From an uncultured Anaeromyxobacter sp. (GTDB lineage: Bacteria; Myxococcota; Myxococcia; Myxococcales; Anaeromyxobacteraceae): DNA of 64,000 nucleotides. The notes below the pieces were generated by a model. That model did no database searches. It was not told where the DNA came from and saw only the letters and a list, made by a program, of their open reading frames with translations. This document shows, piece after piece, positions 8,402-16,688 of this stretch. Position 1 is the first letter of the stretch. Every line of letters begins with the position of its first letter. Made by a program: the position numbers and the translations under genes. Location of the stretch: positions 27,962 to 91,961 of the forward strand of contig CAIQRS010000146.1 of NCBI GenBank assembly GCA_903874275.1. Direction: 5' to 3'.

Positions 8402-8605
8402 ATGAGTTCTCGCGAGCGTTTCTTCGAATGCGTCCTCAACCAGGACACGGATGAGTACAGGCTCCACGTGCGCGCGTGGAACGCCAAGGATGCAGAGGAG
8501 GAGGCCCGCGTCTCCCTCCACAACAGCGGCGTCCCTGATCGGGGGACGCTGCACATCCGGGATCAGAAGGGCGTCGAGATCCTGAACGCCAGTTTCGCTC
8601 GCTGA
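8402..8605 (+). CDS. Small conserved protein, 67 aa, paralogue of the one at 46853
   Basis: Function unknown. It begins SSRERFFECVL and holds EYRLHVRAWNA, a helix KDAEEEARVSL and GTLHIRDQKGVEIL, a beta-beta-alpha-beta-beta pattern typical of small soluble domains. About 35 of 66 aligned residues are identical to the protein at 46853-47074, including FFEC, the HVRAWNA block and GTL-IRD-KG. No signal peptide. It lies 10 bp before the aminotransferase gene at 8616 and may be co-transcribed with it. Being conserved in two distant positions supports it being a real gene despite its size. Confidence 0.75.
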   Translation: MSSRERFFECVLNQDTDEYRLHVRAWNAKDAEEEARVSLHNSGVPDRGTLHIRDQKGVEILNASFAR

Positions 8606-8615
8606 CGGCCCCGGG

Positions 8616-10868
8616 ATGGCCCCGCTCCCGGAGGCCTTGTCGGCCGCCACCCGGTTCCTCGACCGGACCGCGTCGCTCCAGGCGCGCTACCGCTCCGGCG
8701 ACATCCACGTCCACCTCCCCGCGGGTCTCCTGGAAGCCGAGGGAGAGCTTCCCGACGTGGTCGCGGCGTGCTTCCCCGCGTCGCACGCCCTGCTGGAAGG
8801 GGCGTCGAACGGCCTCTTCTTCTCGTTGCCCATCGCCTTCGACCCGGCCGAGAGCGTGGGCCCCTACCTCGCCACCGCCGACCGCGACGAGGCCGGCGAG
8901 CCGCGACGCTTCATCGACCTCGGCGCACTCATCGCCACGCAGCCCTTCGGCGAGAACGACCCGGAGATCGTGGCCAGCGTCCTCGCGGACCTCCCGTACG
9001 CGGTGTCGCGCTACGCGCACTCCGAGTACCAGACGGCCCTCTCGCTCCGGTTCAAGGCCGCGATCGACGGCATCGCTCCCGCCGGGACCCCGCGCCACTT
9101 CGTGGTCAACACCGGGGCGGAGGCGGTCGAGAACGCCATCAAGGCCGTGCTGCTCAACCGGGTGAAGACGGCCGCGGCCGACCCGGCCGGGCCGGACGGC
9201 GACGCGCCTCCCGGTCGGGACGGCCTCTTCGTCGTCTCCTTCGAGGGGGCGTACCACGGCCGGACCCTGGGCAGCCTCGCCGTGACCCACCGGAAGAGGG
9301 CCCGTCTCGGGTTCCCCACCTTCGACTGGCCCCACGTTCCCTTCCCCGTCGAGGACCCGCGCTCCTCCGCACGCACGACCCGGCGAGACGAGAAGAGCCT
9401 GGAGCAGCTGTGGGGCCTGCTCGTCACCGGCCGGATCCCCGGTGCGCCCCGGCCCAGGGAGGAGTTCCGGCGCCAGCTCCAGGCCTGCGACGACCTGCTG
9501 GCCCGGCTCCCTCCCGATCGCGCCGAGTGGCCGGGCCTGGTGCGGGACTTCGTGCGGGAGGAGCGGCGGGCGCTCGACCCCGCGGCGCTCCGGCGGGCGC
9601 ACCGCGTGGCGGGAGTGCTGGTCGAGCCGATCCAGGGGGAGGGTGGCCTCCGGTTCGCGTCGTCCGCCTTCTTCCGGCGGCTGCGGCTGCTGACGCGGAT
9701 CCACGACGTGCCGCTCATGTTCGACGAGGTCCAGACCGGGTGGGGCGCCACCGGCCGGCTCTGGGCCCACGAGCACTTCGACCTGCCCTGCCCGCCCGAC
9801 GTGGTGATCTGGGCCAAGAAGGCCCAGAACGGCGTCCTCTTCGTGAGCGAGGAACTGGCGAGCTTCTTCCAGGAGGAGAAGAAGTTCAACACGACATGGG
9901 AGGGCGACTCGGTGGGCATGCTCCGGTTGCTGGCCTGCATCGGCAAGCTCGACCTGGAGCAGGTCGGAAGGACCGGCAAGCAGGCCCGGGACGGGCTCGA
10001 GCTCCTGGCGCGCGACTACCGGGGGATTCTACAATCCGTGCGGGGGCGCGGCTGCATGCTGGCCTTCGACGTCGTCCGCCCCGACTGGCGGGAGTGGCTG
10101 CGCGAGCGGGCCTTCCGGCGCGGCCTGCTGCTCCTACCGGCCGGCGAGCGGACCCTCCGCTTCTACCCGCGGTACGACATGGAGCCCTCCGCCATCGTGG
10201 AGGCCCTCTCGCTGCTGCGCCGGGCGGTGGAGGACCTGGTGGGAGGCAGGCGGACCGGGTCCGTCCCGCAAGGCCCGGAGCTTCGCATCGGTACGCTGGA
10301 GGTGAAGCCACGGACGCTCCAGGCCGTGGACCTGGTCCCGGAGAGCCTCCCGCAGCTCCTTCCCCGGATCATGGCCGTGGAGGCCGAGCGGTACGGGAAC
10401 CCGGCGCTCTACCCGGTGAACGTCCTCAAGGCGGGGCGGAGGCCGCTCCTCCAGTACCCGGAGGAGACGCTGGCCGCCACGCTGTCCGCCCCGCGGGCCT
10501 GCGGCGTCGCGCTGCGCGACCGGGTGTCGGGCCGGATCGTCGCCTACGCGCTGGGGAGCGCGCTCGAGAACCACGAGGAGACGGGGGTACGGGACGATCC
10601 CCGCTACGGGGAGAACGACACCTTCTACCTGCAGGCCATGGCGGTCTCGCCCCAGCTCCGGAACCGCGCCGAGGTGGAAGCCGTGGTGCTCGACGCGCTG
10701 CGCGAGCGGGTGGAGCGGCTGGGCTTCGCGGCCATCTCGTCACTCATCGAGGCCCGCACGGTGGAGGAGGGGCCGGAGTGGATCCGCGGGGCCACCGTCC
10801 TCGAGTCCGTGGACGACTACCTGCAGAGCGGGATCAGGTTCGTTTACCTGCGGGCGGCGCTGGGGTGA
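8616..10868 (+). CDS. Lysine 6-aminotransferase-like class III aminotransferase with C-terminal GNAT-like domain
   Basis: PLP enzyme, 750 residues. Residues 1-540 are a class III aminotransferase: NTGAEAVENAIK, FEGAYHGRTLGS, LVEPIQGEGG, MFDEVQTGWGATG, the Schiff-base Lys (401 or 402 in IWAKKAQNG) and FNTTWEGDSVGMLR. The KKAQ and FNTTW motifs match L-lysine 6-transaminase rather than ornithine or GABA enzymes. Residues about 560-750 resemble a GNAT acyltransferase (AYALGS, FYLQAMAVSP, a long helix, AISSLIEART), but the acetyl-CoA pyrophosphate loop normally reading R-x-x-G-x-G/A is LRNRAE, so catalysis by this half is doubtful. Between the halves an insert near residues 200-310 is longer than in single enzymes. 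Possible role in lysine catabolism or making an acylated lysine derivative; inferred. Confidence 0.78.
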   Translation: MAPLPEALSAATRFLDRTASLQARYRSGDIHVHLPAGLLEAEGELPDVVAACFPASHALLEGASNGLFFSLPIAFDPAESVGPYLATADRDEAGEPRRFIDLGALIATQPFGENDPEIVASVLADLPYAVSRYAHSEYQTALSLRFKAAIDGIAPAGTPRHFVVNTGAEAVENAIKAVLLNRVKTAAADPAGPDGDAPPGRDGLFVVSFEGAYHGRTLGSLAVTHRKRARLGFPTFDWPHVPFPVEDPRSSARTTRRDEKSLEQLWGLLVTGRIPGAPRPREEFRRQLQACDDLLARLPPDRAEWPGLVRDFVREERRALDPAALRRAHRVAGVLVEPIQGEGGLRFASSAFFRRLRLLTRIHDVPLMFDEVQTGWGATGRLWAHEHFDLPCPPDVVIWAKKAQNGVLFVSEELASFFQEEKKFNTTWEGDSVGMLRLLACIGKLDLEQVGRTGKQARDGLELLARDYRGILQSVRGRGCMLAFDVVRPDWREWLRERAFRRGLLLLPAGERTLRFYPRYDMEPSAIVEALSLLRRAVEDLVGGRRTGSVPQGPELRIGTLEVKPRTLQAVDLVPESLPQLLPRIMAVEAERYGNPALYPVNVLKAGRRPLLQYPEETLAATLSAPRACGVALRDRVSGRIVAYALGSALENHEETGVRDDPRYGENDTFYLQAMAVSPQLRNRAEVEAVVLDALRERVERLGFAAISSLIEARTVEEGPEWIRGATVLESVDDYLQSGIRFVYLRAALG

Positions 10869-10983
10869 ACGGCACGCCGCCACCTCCCACTCTTCGCCGT
10901 TTCGCCACGTTCCGTACCTCTCCGCTCTGCTAGATGAACCCGCCGCCCCCGCGATCACCAAGCCAGGGGCCGGAGGCCATCCA

Positions 10984-12915
10984 ATGAGATCGAAGAAGTG
11001 GACCGTCGCGGTCGCCATCGCCGTCCTCGCAGGGATGTTGCTGCCCCTCTTCGCGCGGGCGCAGGGCGCGGCCGCCCAGGTGGACGATCCCAAGGCGGTC
11101 TATCGCGTCCCGGTGGACGGCTCCCCGGTTCGCGGCCCCGCTGACGCGCTCGTCACCATCGTCGAGGTCTCCGACTTCGAGTGCCCCTTCTGCAAGCGAG
11201 CCGGCCCCACCCTGAAGCAGATCGAGGCCGACTACGCCGGGACGGTGAGGTTGGTTTTCAAGCACAACCCGCTCTCCATGCACCCGAACGCCTTGCCTGC
11301 CGCGATGATGGCCGAGGAGGCCCGTCTGCACGGAGGCGACGAGAAGTTCTGGGCGCTGCACGACCGGTTCTACGAGATGAAGTCCCTCGATCTGCCTTCC
11401 CTGGACGCCGTCGCCAAGGAGATGGGCATCCCGACCACCACGGCCAAGGTCATGCTCGACCTCGCGAAGATCGACCGGATCCGCCGCGACCAGAACCTCG
11501 CCAACTCCCTCGGCGCGCGCGGCACCCCCACCTTCTTCGTGAACGGCAGGAAGGTGGTGGGGGCGCTCCCCTACGACTCGTTCAAGGTCGTCATCGACGA
11601 GGAGCTGGCCAGGGCCGAGGCGAGCGTGAAGGCCGGCACGCCCCGCAAGGAGCTGTACGCGGCGATCGTGGCGAAGGGGGCCACCGCTCCCGTGATGGTG
11701 GCCGCACCCGCTGGCACGGCGCCTGCCGCGCCGGGCGCCCCCGCTCCGAACGCCCAGGCGGCCAAGGTGCCGCTGCGCAAGGACGACCCCGCCAAGGGAC
11801 CGAAGGCGGCGCTCGTCACCGTGGCGATCTTCTCCGACTTCCAGTGCCCGTTCTGCACCCGGGTCGAGCCCACGCTCCAGCAGATCGAGAAGGCTTACGC
11901 GGAGAAGGTGCGCATCGTCTGGAAGCACCAGCCGCTCCCCTTCCACCCGCAGGCCGTGCCGGCCGCCAGGGCCAGCGAGGCGGCCCGCGCCCAGGGAAAG
12001 TTCTGGGGCATGCACGACAAGCTCTTCGCCAGTCAGGCCAGCCTCTCCGACGCCACCTACGAGCGGATCGCCAGGGAGCTCGACCTCGACCTGGAGCGCT
12101 TCCGGACGGACGTCGCCTCGCCGGTCACCGCCGGGCGCATCGCCGCCGACCAGAAGCTCGCCACGAGCGCCGGCGCCACCGGAACTCCCACACTGTTCGT
12201 GAACTGCCGGAAGGTGGTGGGCGCCCAGCCCATCGAGTCCTTCAAGCAGCTCATCGACGACGAGATCAAGAAGGGCGAGGCACGCATCGCCAAGGGGGAG
12301 AAGCTCGACCGGGCCTTCTACGACCGGGTCTGCGCCGCCAACGTCGCCGCCGCCCCGCCGCCGGCCCCGGCCCCGGTGGCCCGCACGGACGTGAAGGTGC
12401 CCATCCGCAGGGACGACCCGTCCCGCGGCGAGCCCTCGGCGAAGATCACGGTGGTCGAGTTCTCCGAGTTCCAGTGCCCGTTCTGCTCCCGCGCCCTTCC
12501 AACGGTGGCCGAGCTGGAGAAGAAGCACGGCAAGGACGTCCGGGTGGTCTGGAAGCACATGCCGCTCTCCTTCCACCCGAACGCCATGCCGGCTGCCCTG
12601 GCCGCCGAGGCCGCGCGCGAGCAGGGGAAGTTCTGGGAGATGCACGACAAGCTCTTCGCCGGCCAGGCCTCGCTCTCCGACGCCAGCTACGAGAAGTACG
12701 CCCGCGAGCTCGGCCTGGACCTGGCGAAGTTCCAGGCCACCCGCGCGGCTCCCGCCACGCGCAAGCGGGTGGAGGACGACATGGCGGCCGCCGCGGCGGC
12801 CGGAGTCACCGGAACGCCGACCTTCGTCGTGAACGGAGAGCCGGTGGTCGGCGCGAACGGCCTGGGAGCAGCGATCGAGAAGCACCTCGAGAAGGCGCCG
12901 CTCGCGGGCGGGTAG
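10984..12915 (+). CDS. Exported protein with three tandem DsbA-type thioredoxin domains
   Basis: 643-residue periplasmic thiol-disulfide protein. A Sec signal (MRSKK, hydrophobic core, LFARAQ) precedes three homologous DsbA/Thioredoxin_4 domains, each with a CPFC redox motif (Cys67/70, Cys288/291, Cys498/501) and a cis-Pro loop GTPTFFVNG, GTPTLFVNC, GTPTFVVNG. Linkers between domains are Ala/Pro-rich. Single-domain homologues are about 200-250 residues, so this is a genuine triplication; domains 2 and 3 are closer to each other than to 1. Domain 2 has an extra Cys directly after its cis-Pro loop. No DsbB or VKOR partner is next to it. A client class could be the many Cys-rich exported proteins encoded nearby (16689, 20495, 22921, 36914); inferred. 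Confidence 0.9.
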   Translation: MRSKKWTVAVAIAVLAGMLLPLFARAQGAAAQVDDPKAVYRVPVDGSPVRGPADALVTIVEVSDFECPFCKRAGPTLKQIEADYAGTVRLVFKHNPLSMHPNALPAAMMAEEARLHGGDEKFWALHDRFYEMKSLDLPSLDAVAKEMGIPTTTAKVMLDLAKIDRIRRDQNLANSLGARGTPTFFVNGRKVVGALPYDSFKVVIDEELARAEASVKAGTPRKELYAAIVAKGATAPVMVAAPAGTAPAAPGAPAPNAQAAKVPLRKDDPAKGPKAALVTVAIFSDFQCPFCTRVEPTLQQIEKAYAEKVRIVWKHQPLPFHPQAVPAARASEAARAQGKFWGMHDKLFASQASLSDATYERIARELDLDLERFRTDVASPVTAGRIAADQKLATSAGATGTPTLFVNCRKVVGAQPIESFKQLIDDEIKKGEARIAKGEKLDRAFYDRVCAANVAAAPPPAPAPVARTDVKVPIRRDDPSRGEPSAKITVVEFSEFQCPFCSRALPTVAELEKKHGKDVRVVWKHMPLSFHPNAMPAALAAEAAREQGKFWEMHDKLFAGQASLSDASYEKYARELGLDLAKFQATRAAPATRKRVEDDMAAAAAAGVTGTPTFVVNGEPVVGANGLGAAIEKHLEKAPLAGG

Positions 12916-12930
12916 GCCTATCCGCCCGCG
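12903..12930. terminator. 28-bp palindrome spanning both convergent stop codons
   Basis: Arms 12903-12916 and 12917-12930 are complementary apart from one G-T wobble. The palindrome contains the TAG of the plus-strand triple-DsbA gene (12913-12915) and the TAG of the minus-strand gene at 12918, separated by 2 bp. It would fold the 3' end of both transcripts and probably terminates both. Confidence 0.65.
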
Positions 12931-13262
12931 GCCTGGTCCGGCCGGGGCGCGTCGTATCCTGGCCCCTTCTCCCGGATCTCCATGCTCCGCGCGTAGAGCG
13001 AGTGCAGGAGGTACTCGTAGCGCCCCATCTCGAGCCGCTTCCGATCGGCCTCGAGCAGGACGGTGGCGGCCTCCGGGAGCCCGCAGTAGGTGCGGATGCC
13101 CTCCAGACAGCGGACGACGTGGCCGGTGAGGTCCCGCCCTCCGAGAGCCGCCTCGCTCTTCAGGAAGGCGACCAGGTCGCGCGGCATCCGGAACGTCTGC
13201 ATCTGCTTCTCACGCGTGGCCGTGCCGGCCCTGATGACGTTTCCCGTACCTTCACGGTTCAT
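12918..13262 (-). CDS. Ribbon-helix-helix-like small protein, 114 aa
   Basis: Possible DNA-binding regulator. The start ATG 13262 has GGGGGGAG 8 bases upstream; a longer in-frame reading to 13571 has no such site and would overlap the promoter of 13541. Residues about 21-53 (MQTFRMPRDLVAFLK...DLTGHVVRCL) look like a beta-strand followed by two helices as in MetJ/Arc repressors. A helical tail follows with YEYLLHSLYARSMEI. No partner toxin or antitoxin gene is adjacent. It is divergent from the lipoprotein gene at 13541 and shares its upstream region. Function is inferred from pattern only. Confidence 0.6.
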   Translation of the reverse strand: MNREGTGNVIRAGTATREKQMQTFRMPRDLVAFLKSEAALGGRDLTGHVVRCLEGIRTYCGLPEAATVLLEADRKRLEMGRYEYLLHSLYARSMEIREKGPGYDAPRPDQAAGG

Positions 13263-13421
13263 GACGATTGCTCCCCCCGGGAATCGTGCTCCCCTGATCG
13301 TGCCCCCTCCGCCTCGATGATCCGGACGATCGGGAGAGGCACTATGCCAGAACCGAGAATGCGCGATCCCGGCCGGGGGGCGATCCGGCCGATCTTCACG
13401 AAGTTGTTTCAGGGGGCGCCG

Positions 13422-13439
13422 GATCACCATTTCGTCACA
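13422..13439 (+). promoter_or_regulatory. Pho-box-like tandem repeat upstream of the 13541 lipoprotein
   Basis: GATCACC-ATTT-CGTCACA, TCAC repeated at 13424 and 13435, an exact 11-bp period. It lies about 100 bp before ATG 13541. Two partly matching elements (TTCACG at 13395, TTCACT at 13464) flank it, which could make a longer degenerate array. Confidence 0.5.
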
Positions 13440-13540
13440 CGCGTCGGCAGGGTCCGGAAGAAGTTCACTCACCCGTTGCACGGGTCGATGGCGCGACGGT
13501 GGGATTCTTTGCCGCGGAAACGTCGGAGGGGCGCCCGGAC

Positions 13541-15706
13541 ATGCAGGTCGGAAATCACGCAGGCGCATCACGCGCGGTCGCTTGCGCCACGCTTCTCCTC
13601 ACGCTGGCGGCGTGCAACGCCGAGCCCCGTGGCGTTGCGGGGGGCGTCGCGTTGCGGGGGAACGCGACGGTCTCGGTCTCCCTCAGTTCCGCGACGACGG
13701 TCGAACGGGTGACGGTCGAGGTGAGCAGCGGGGACGGTCCGGACTTCGCGACCCTGTCCGTCGAGCTCGCCCGTGCCGGGACGGGCTGGAGTGCCTTCCT
13801 CACGGGGATACCCGTCGGGCCCGGGCGCCGCTTCGACGTCGTCGCCAGGGACGCGTCCGGTTCCACGGTGGCGAGCGGCTGGGCCAAGGCCGACGTCCTT
13901 CCGGGGACGCCGGTCCAGGTGCGCATCCTGCTTTCGGGGCCATCGACCCCCTCCGAGAACAAGAGTCCGGTGATCGACTACCTGGCGGCCTCCGCCGACG
14001 AGGTCGGGCCAGGCGGCAAGGTGACCCTCCGGGTATCGGCCAGCGATCCCGATCCTGCCGACACCGTCACGTACACCTGGTCGGCGACCTGCGGAGCGAT
14101 CGACGACCCGGCGAAGACCGAGGCCATCTGGACGGCGCCCCCTGCGACCGGGCCCTGCGACATGACGATCGCCGTGTCCGACGGCAGGGCCTCGGTGTCA
14201 GCGGTGCTCACCGTGACCGTCAAGGCGGTCGGGCGGACCATCTCGGGAACGCGCCTCGTCACCCACTGGCCCGACCCACCCGCCGTCTCGGTCGGCGCGC
14301 CGGCTCCGGACGTGGCCACGTCGCTCCCGCCCCAGGTGCTGCTGCCGGACGGTTCGGGTGGCTGGACGGTGCTCCCCGGGGGTCACATCGGGCCTGGAGG
14401 GTCGTTCGTGGAAGGCAGCTTCGGGAGCGACGGGAGCTTCGTCGTCCCGGGCGCGCCGGTGGGCGAGTACGTGCTCTGCCACCGCCCGGCCGGGGAGACG
14501 GTGACCTGCATGGACGGGGCCTCCGACGTGGTGGATCTGGGCTACGACCTGCTCGGACGGCCCGATCAGACGCCGGCGACCCGGCCCACGCCGGTCACCT
14601 TCTCCTTCACCGGGATGGACGCCTGGAATCCGCTGCTGGAGAGGATCGAGATCACCTCGTCGGGGGCGAACCTCTGGGACGAGGTGACCGCCGGCTCCTT
14701 CCTGCGCGGCGGCGTCGTCGCGGCCACCCTGGTGGAGGACTGGAGCCTCGCCAACGGAGCCCGGCGCCCCCTGAACCTTCTCGTCCCGGCGGACGTGCTC
14801 CACGCCCACCAGCTCTCGGCCCGCTCCTTCTACACGGGGTTCGACATCCACTTCTACGCCGCCGCCACCCACGCCGCGCCGGCGCCCGGGGGCACGCCGA
14901 CCGGGGGAACCGCCCTCCAGGACGGGCAGGCCGCCTCGATCACGACACGGCTCGAGCCCCTGCCGCTCACGGCGAGCGCCGAGGTGGACTGGGATCCAGC
15001 CGCCTTCGAGACCCACCGGTCGTCGATGGGGCCGGCGGCCCGCACCGCGCTCCCGGCCAGGGCCCACCGCTTCACCTTGGCCGCGAGCGCGTTCTCGCTC
15101 GAATCCCCCTCGCCCGCCGCGGCCGGCGCGCCGGCCCTGGTGGACATGACCCTCCCGGCGGGGGGCGCACGGGCGGCGGGCAAGGTCTGGTACGGCCGCT
15201 TCCTCCCGGCTCACTGGAACGAATGGCGGAGCGTGAAGCTCTCGGCGGAGGTGAGCTACGTCGCGCCCGGCGCGGCCAAGCCCTGGCTCGAGCGGTCGGA
15301 GATCGAGGCCCGCGAGCCCCTTCCGGCTCGGGCGGGCCCGTTCGCACCCGCGGTGACGCCGGTCCTGCTCCCCCGGATCGGCGGGGCCGACGCGCACCAG
15401 GACCTGGTCGGCGTCGGAGAGACTCCAACGCTCTCCTGGTCGGCTCCGTCCGTCGGGATCCCCACCGGATACCTGGTGGAGGTGTCCCGCCTCGACGTCG
15501 CGGGGGGCGCCACCGCCCGGACCGTCCTTCTGAGGTACGGCACCTCCAGGCAGGCGGTGACGATCCCTCCGGGGATCCTCCAGACGGGGGCTACCCACTT
15601 CGCCCGGATCACGGCGATCGTGAGCACGGCCCCTGTCACGGCTCCGTACCGGGGGGCCACCGTCGATGCGCGGGCGTCCACCCTGACCGGGACCTTCGGC
15701 CGGTAG
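13541..15706 (+). CDS. Large secreted lipoprotein with Ig-like N-terminal module
   Basis: Function unknown, 721 residues. The start ATG 13541 is preceded by GGAGGGG and gives a lipoprotein signal with lipobox LAAC. Residues about 35-135 form a module (WSAFLTGIPVGPGRRFDVVARD...) and about 150-225 an Ig/PKD-like domain (SPVIDYLAASADEVGPGG... SDPDPADTVTYTWSATCGAI). The same pair of modules opens the lipoproteins at 22921 and 16689. The remaining 480 residues are beta-rich with a possible fibronectin-like segment near the end (ETPTLSWSAPSVGIPTGYLVEVSRL). A Pho-box-like repeat is upstream. It probably sits in the outer membrane; a phosphate-starvation-induced surface protein is a reasonable guess. 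Confidence 0.8.
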   Translation: MQVGNHAGASRAVACATLLLTLAACNAEPRGVAGGVALRGNATVSVSLSSATTVERVTVEVSSGDGPDFATLSVELARAGTGWSAFLTGIPVGPGRRFDVVARDASGSTVASGWAKADVLPGTPVQVRILLSGPSTPSENKSPVIDYLAASADEVGPGGKVTLRVSASDPDPADTVTYTWSATCGAIDDPAKTEAIWTAPPATGPCDMTIAVSDGRASVSAVLTVTVKAVGRTISGTRLVTHWPDPPAVSVGAPAPDVATSLPPQVLLPDGSGGWTVLPGGHIGPGGSFVEGSFGSDGSFVVPGAPVGEYVLCHRPAGETVTCMDGASDVVDLGYDLLGRPDQTPATRPTPVTFSFTGMDAWNPLLERIEITSSGANLWDEVTAGSFLRGGVVAATLVEDWSLANGARRPLNLLVPADVLHAHQLSARSFYTGFDIHFYAAATHAAPAPGGTPTGGTALQDGQAASITTRLEPLPLTASAEVDWDPAAFETHRSSMGPAARTALPARAHRFTLAASAFSLESPSPAAAGAPALVDMTLPAGGARAAGKVWYGRFLPAHWNEWRSVKLSAEVSYVAPGAAKPWLERSEIEAREPLPARAGPFAPAVTPVLLPRIGGADAHQDLVGVGETPTLSWSAPSVGIPTGYLVEVSRLDVAGGATARTVLLRYGTSRQAVTIPPGILQTGATHFARITAIVSTAPVTAPYRGATVDARASTLTGTFGR

Positions 15707-15770
15707 TCGGAGGAGCGGGTCCCGGCATGACGCGCCCGTCTTCGAGCCCGGGCGAGCACGATGAGGCGCT

Positions 15771-15953
15771 GCGGAGCGTGTCGTGGCCGACGTCCACGCC
15801 CCGCCGGCGCAGGAGCTTCGTCACCTTGCTCAGCCGGACCCGGCTCGCCAGGTGGCCCGAGATGAACTCTCTGTGCATCTCGCAGACGCCCCAACCGTCT
15901 CCCCGGGGCCGGCCCGTCTCGGGCTGCGTGGCCTTCACCACGACGGCCACCAC
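15771..15953 (-). pseudogene. IS21-type transposase (IstA) fragment
   Basis: A minus-strand stretch encodes GRPRGDGWGVCEMHREF followed by HLASRVRLSKVTKLLRRRGV and DTLR, which resembles the N-terminal helix-turn-helix region of IS21-family IstA transposases. The similarity stops abruptly after DTLR, and neither the catalytic domain nor an IstB partner is present. It is a relic inserted between the 13541 and 16167 genes. The remainder of the 460-bp gap (15707-16166) shows no convincing gene. Confidence 0.5.
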
Positions 15954-16166
15954 CCGGCCGGGGTCCCTACCTTCTGCAAATCAACACCCACCGGGGCTTC
16001 GGCCACCACTGAGAGGGGCGAGACCCGGGCCGCCAAGGACTGGGTGCCCGACATCGGCCGGCCCCGGACGATCAAGAAGGCTCGCGTTACCCATACCCAG
16101 CTGGTGGTGGGCGCACTGGTCGGCGTCCAAGCCAATGAGGTGAGGGGATGCCTCAGCGGGTCGAGA

Positions 16167-16550
16167 TCAACCGCCCGGTGGCGACCCCACGACCTGGCAG
16201 GTGACCACGATGGTCGGCAGGTCCGATGTGGGCATGACACCCACGACGTTGGTGAGGCTGCAGTACCGGCCCGGGACGACGAGCCCCTCGATCGACACCG
16301 CGTAGGGCGCGCCGGTGGGGAGCCGCTTCTCGAACCAGAACGGTCCGTCCTGCAGGAGGGTCACCCGCCCCGCGCTGGCGTCGATCAGGGTGAGACCGGG
16401 TGCGGGAGGGACTCCGGTGGCAGTCCCGCCGAGGCGATGGCCGCTCGGCAGGGTGATGACGACTCCGGCCTCGCCGCCGTCGGCGGGCCCTCCGCCACAG
16501 CCCAAGGCGGCGAGGAGGAGGCAGGAGAACGGGATGGCGTGGGGCCTCAT
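16167..16550 (-). CDS. Small exported protein, probable lipoprotein, 127 aa
   Basis: Not recognised. GAGGTG lies 6 bases before ATG 16550. A short signal (MRPHAIPFSCLLLAALGC) ends in a Cys followed by GGGP, so lipid modification is likely though the lipobox is not ideal. The mature part is beta-rich with two Cys (RYCSLTNV and VTCQVV) and a GEAGVVITLPSGHRLGG strand pattern seen in small carboxypeptidase-regulatory-like or SdrD-B-like domains. It follows, on the same strand, the 16689-20435 propeller lipoprotein across a strong hairpin, so it may have its own promoter. Confidence 0.65.
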   Translation of the reverse strand: MRPHAIPFSCLLLAALGCGGGPADGGEAGVVITLPSGHRLGGTATGVPPAPGLTLIDASAGRVTLLQDGPFWFEKRLPTGAPYAVSIEGLVVPGRYCSLTNVVGVMPTSDLPTIVVTCQVVGSPPGG

Positions 16551-16603
16551 GGTGCACCTCGGCGCTCGACGAGACGGGTTGGGTGGAAGTCCTCGAATGG
16601 AAA

Positions 16604-16637
16604 GGGCCGCCCGCGCTGCGGAGAGCGCGGGCGGCCC
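16604..16637 (-). terminator. Strong hairpin after the 16689-20435 lipoprotein gene
   Basis: Perfect 14-bp arms (16604-16617 and 16624-16637) with a 6-base loop, 51 bp after the minus-strand stop. On the minus strand it is followed by CTTTCC, a weak T-tract. It separates this gene from 16167-16550. Confidence 0.75.
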
Positions 16638-16688
16638 GGGTTCCGGGGAAGGAGGGCGCCAGGTGCGGGCGCCCCCCTTCGGCCCGGG

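Noticed and set aside
13263..13571. Longer N-terminus for the 12918 protein
   Set aside because: The extension is Pro/Arg-rich, lacks a ribosome-binding site and overlaps the opposite promoter and start of the 13541 gene.
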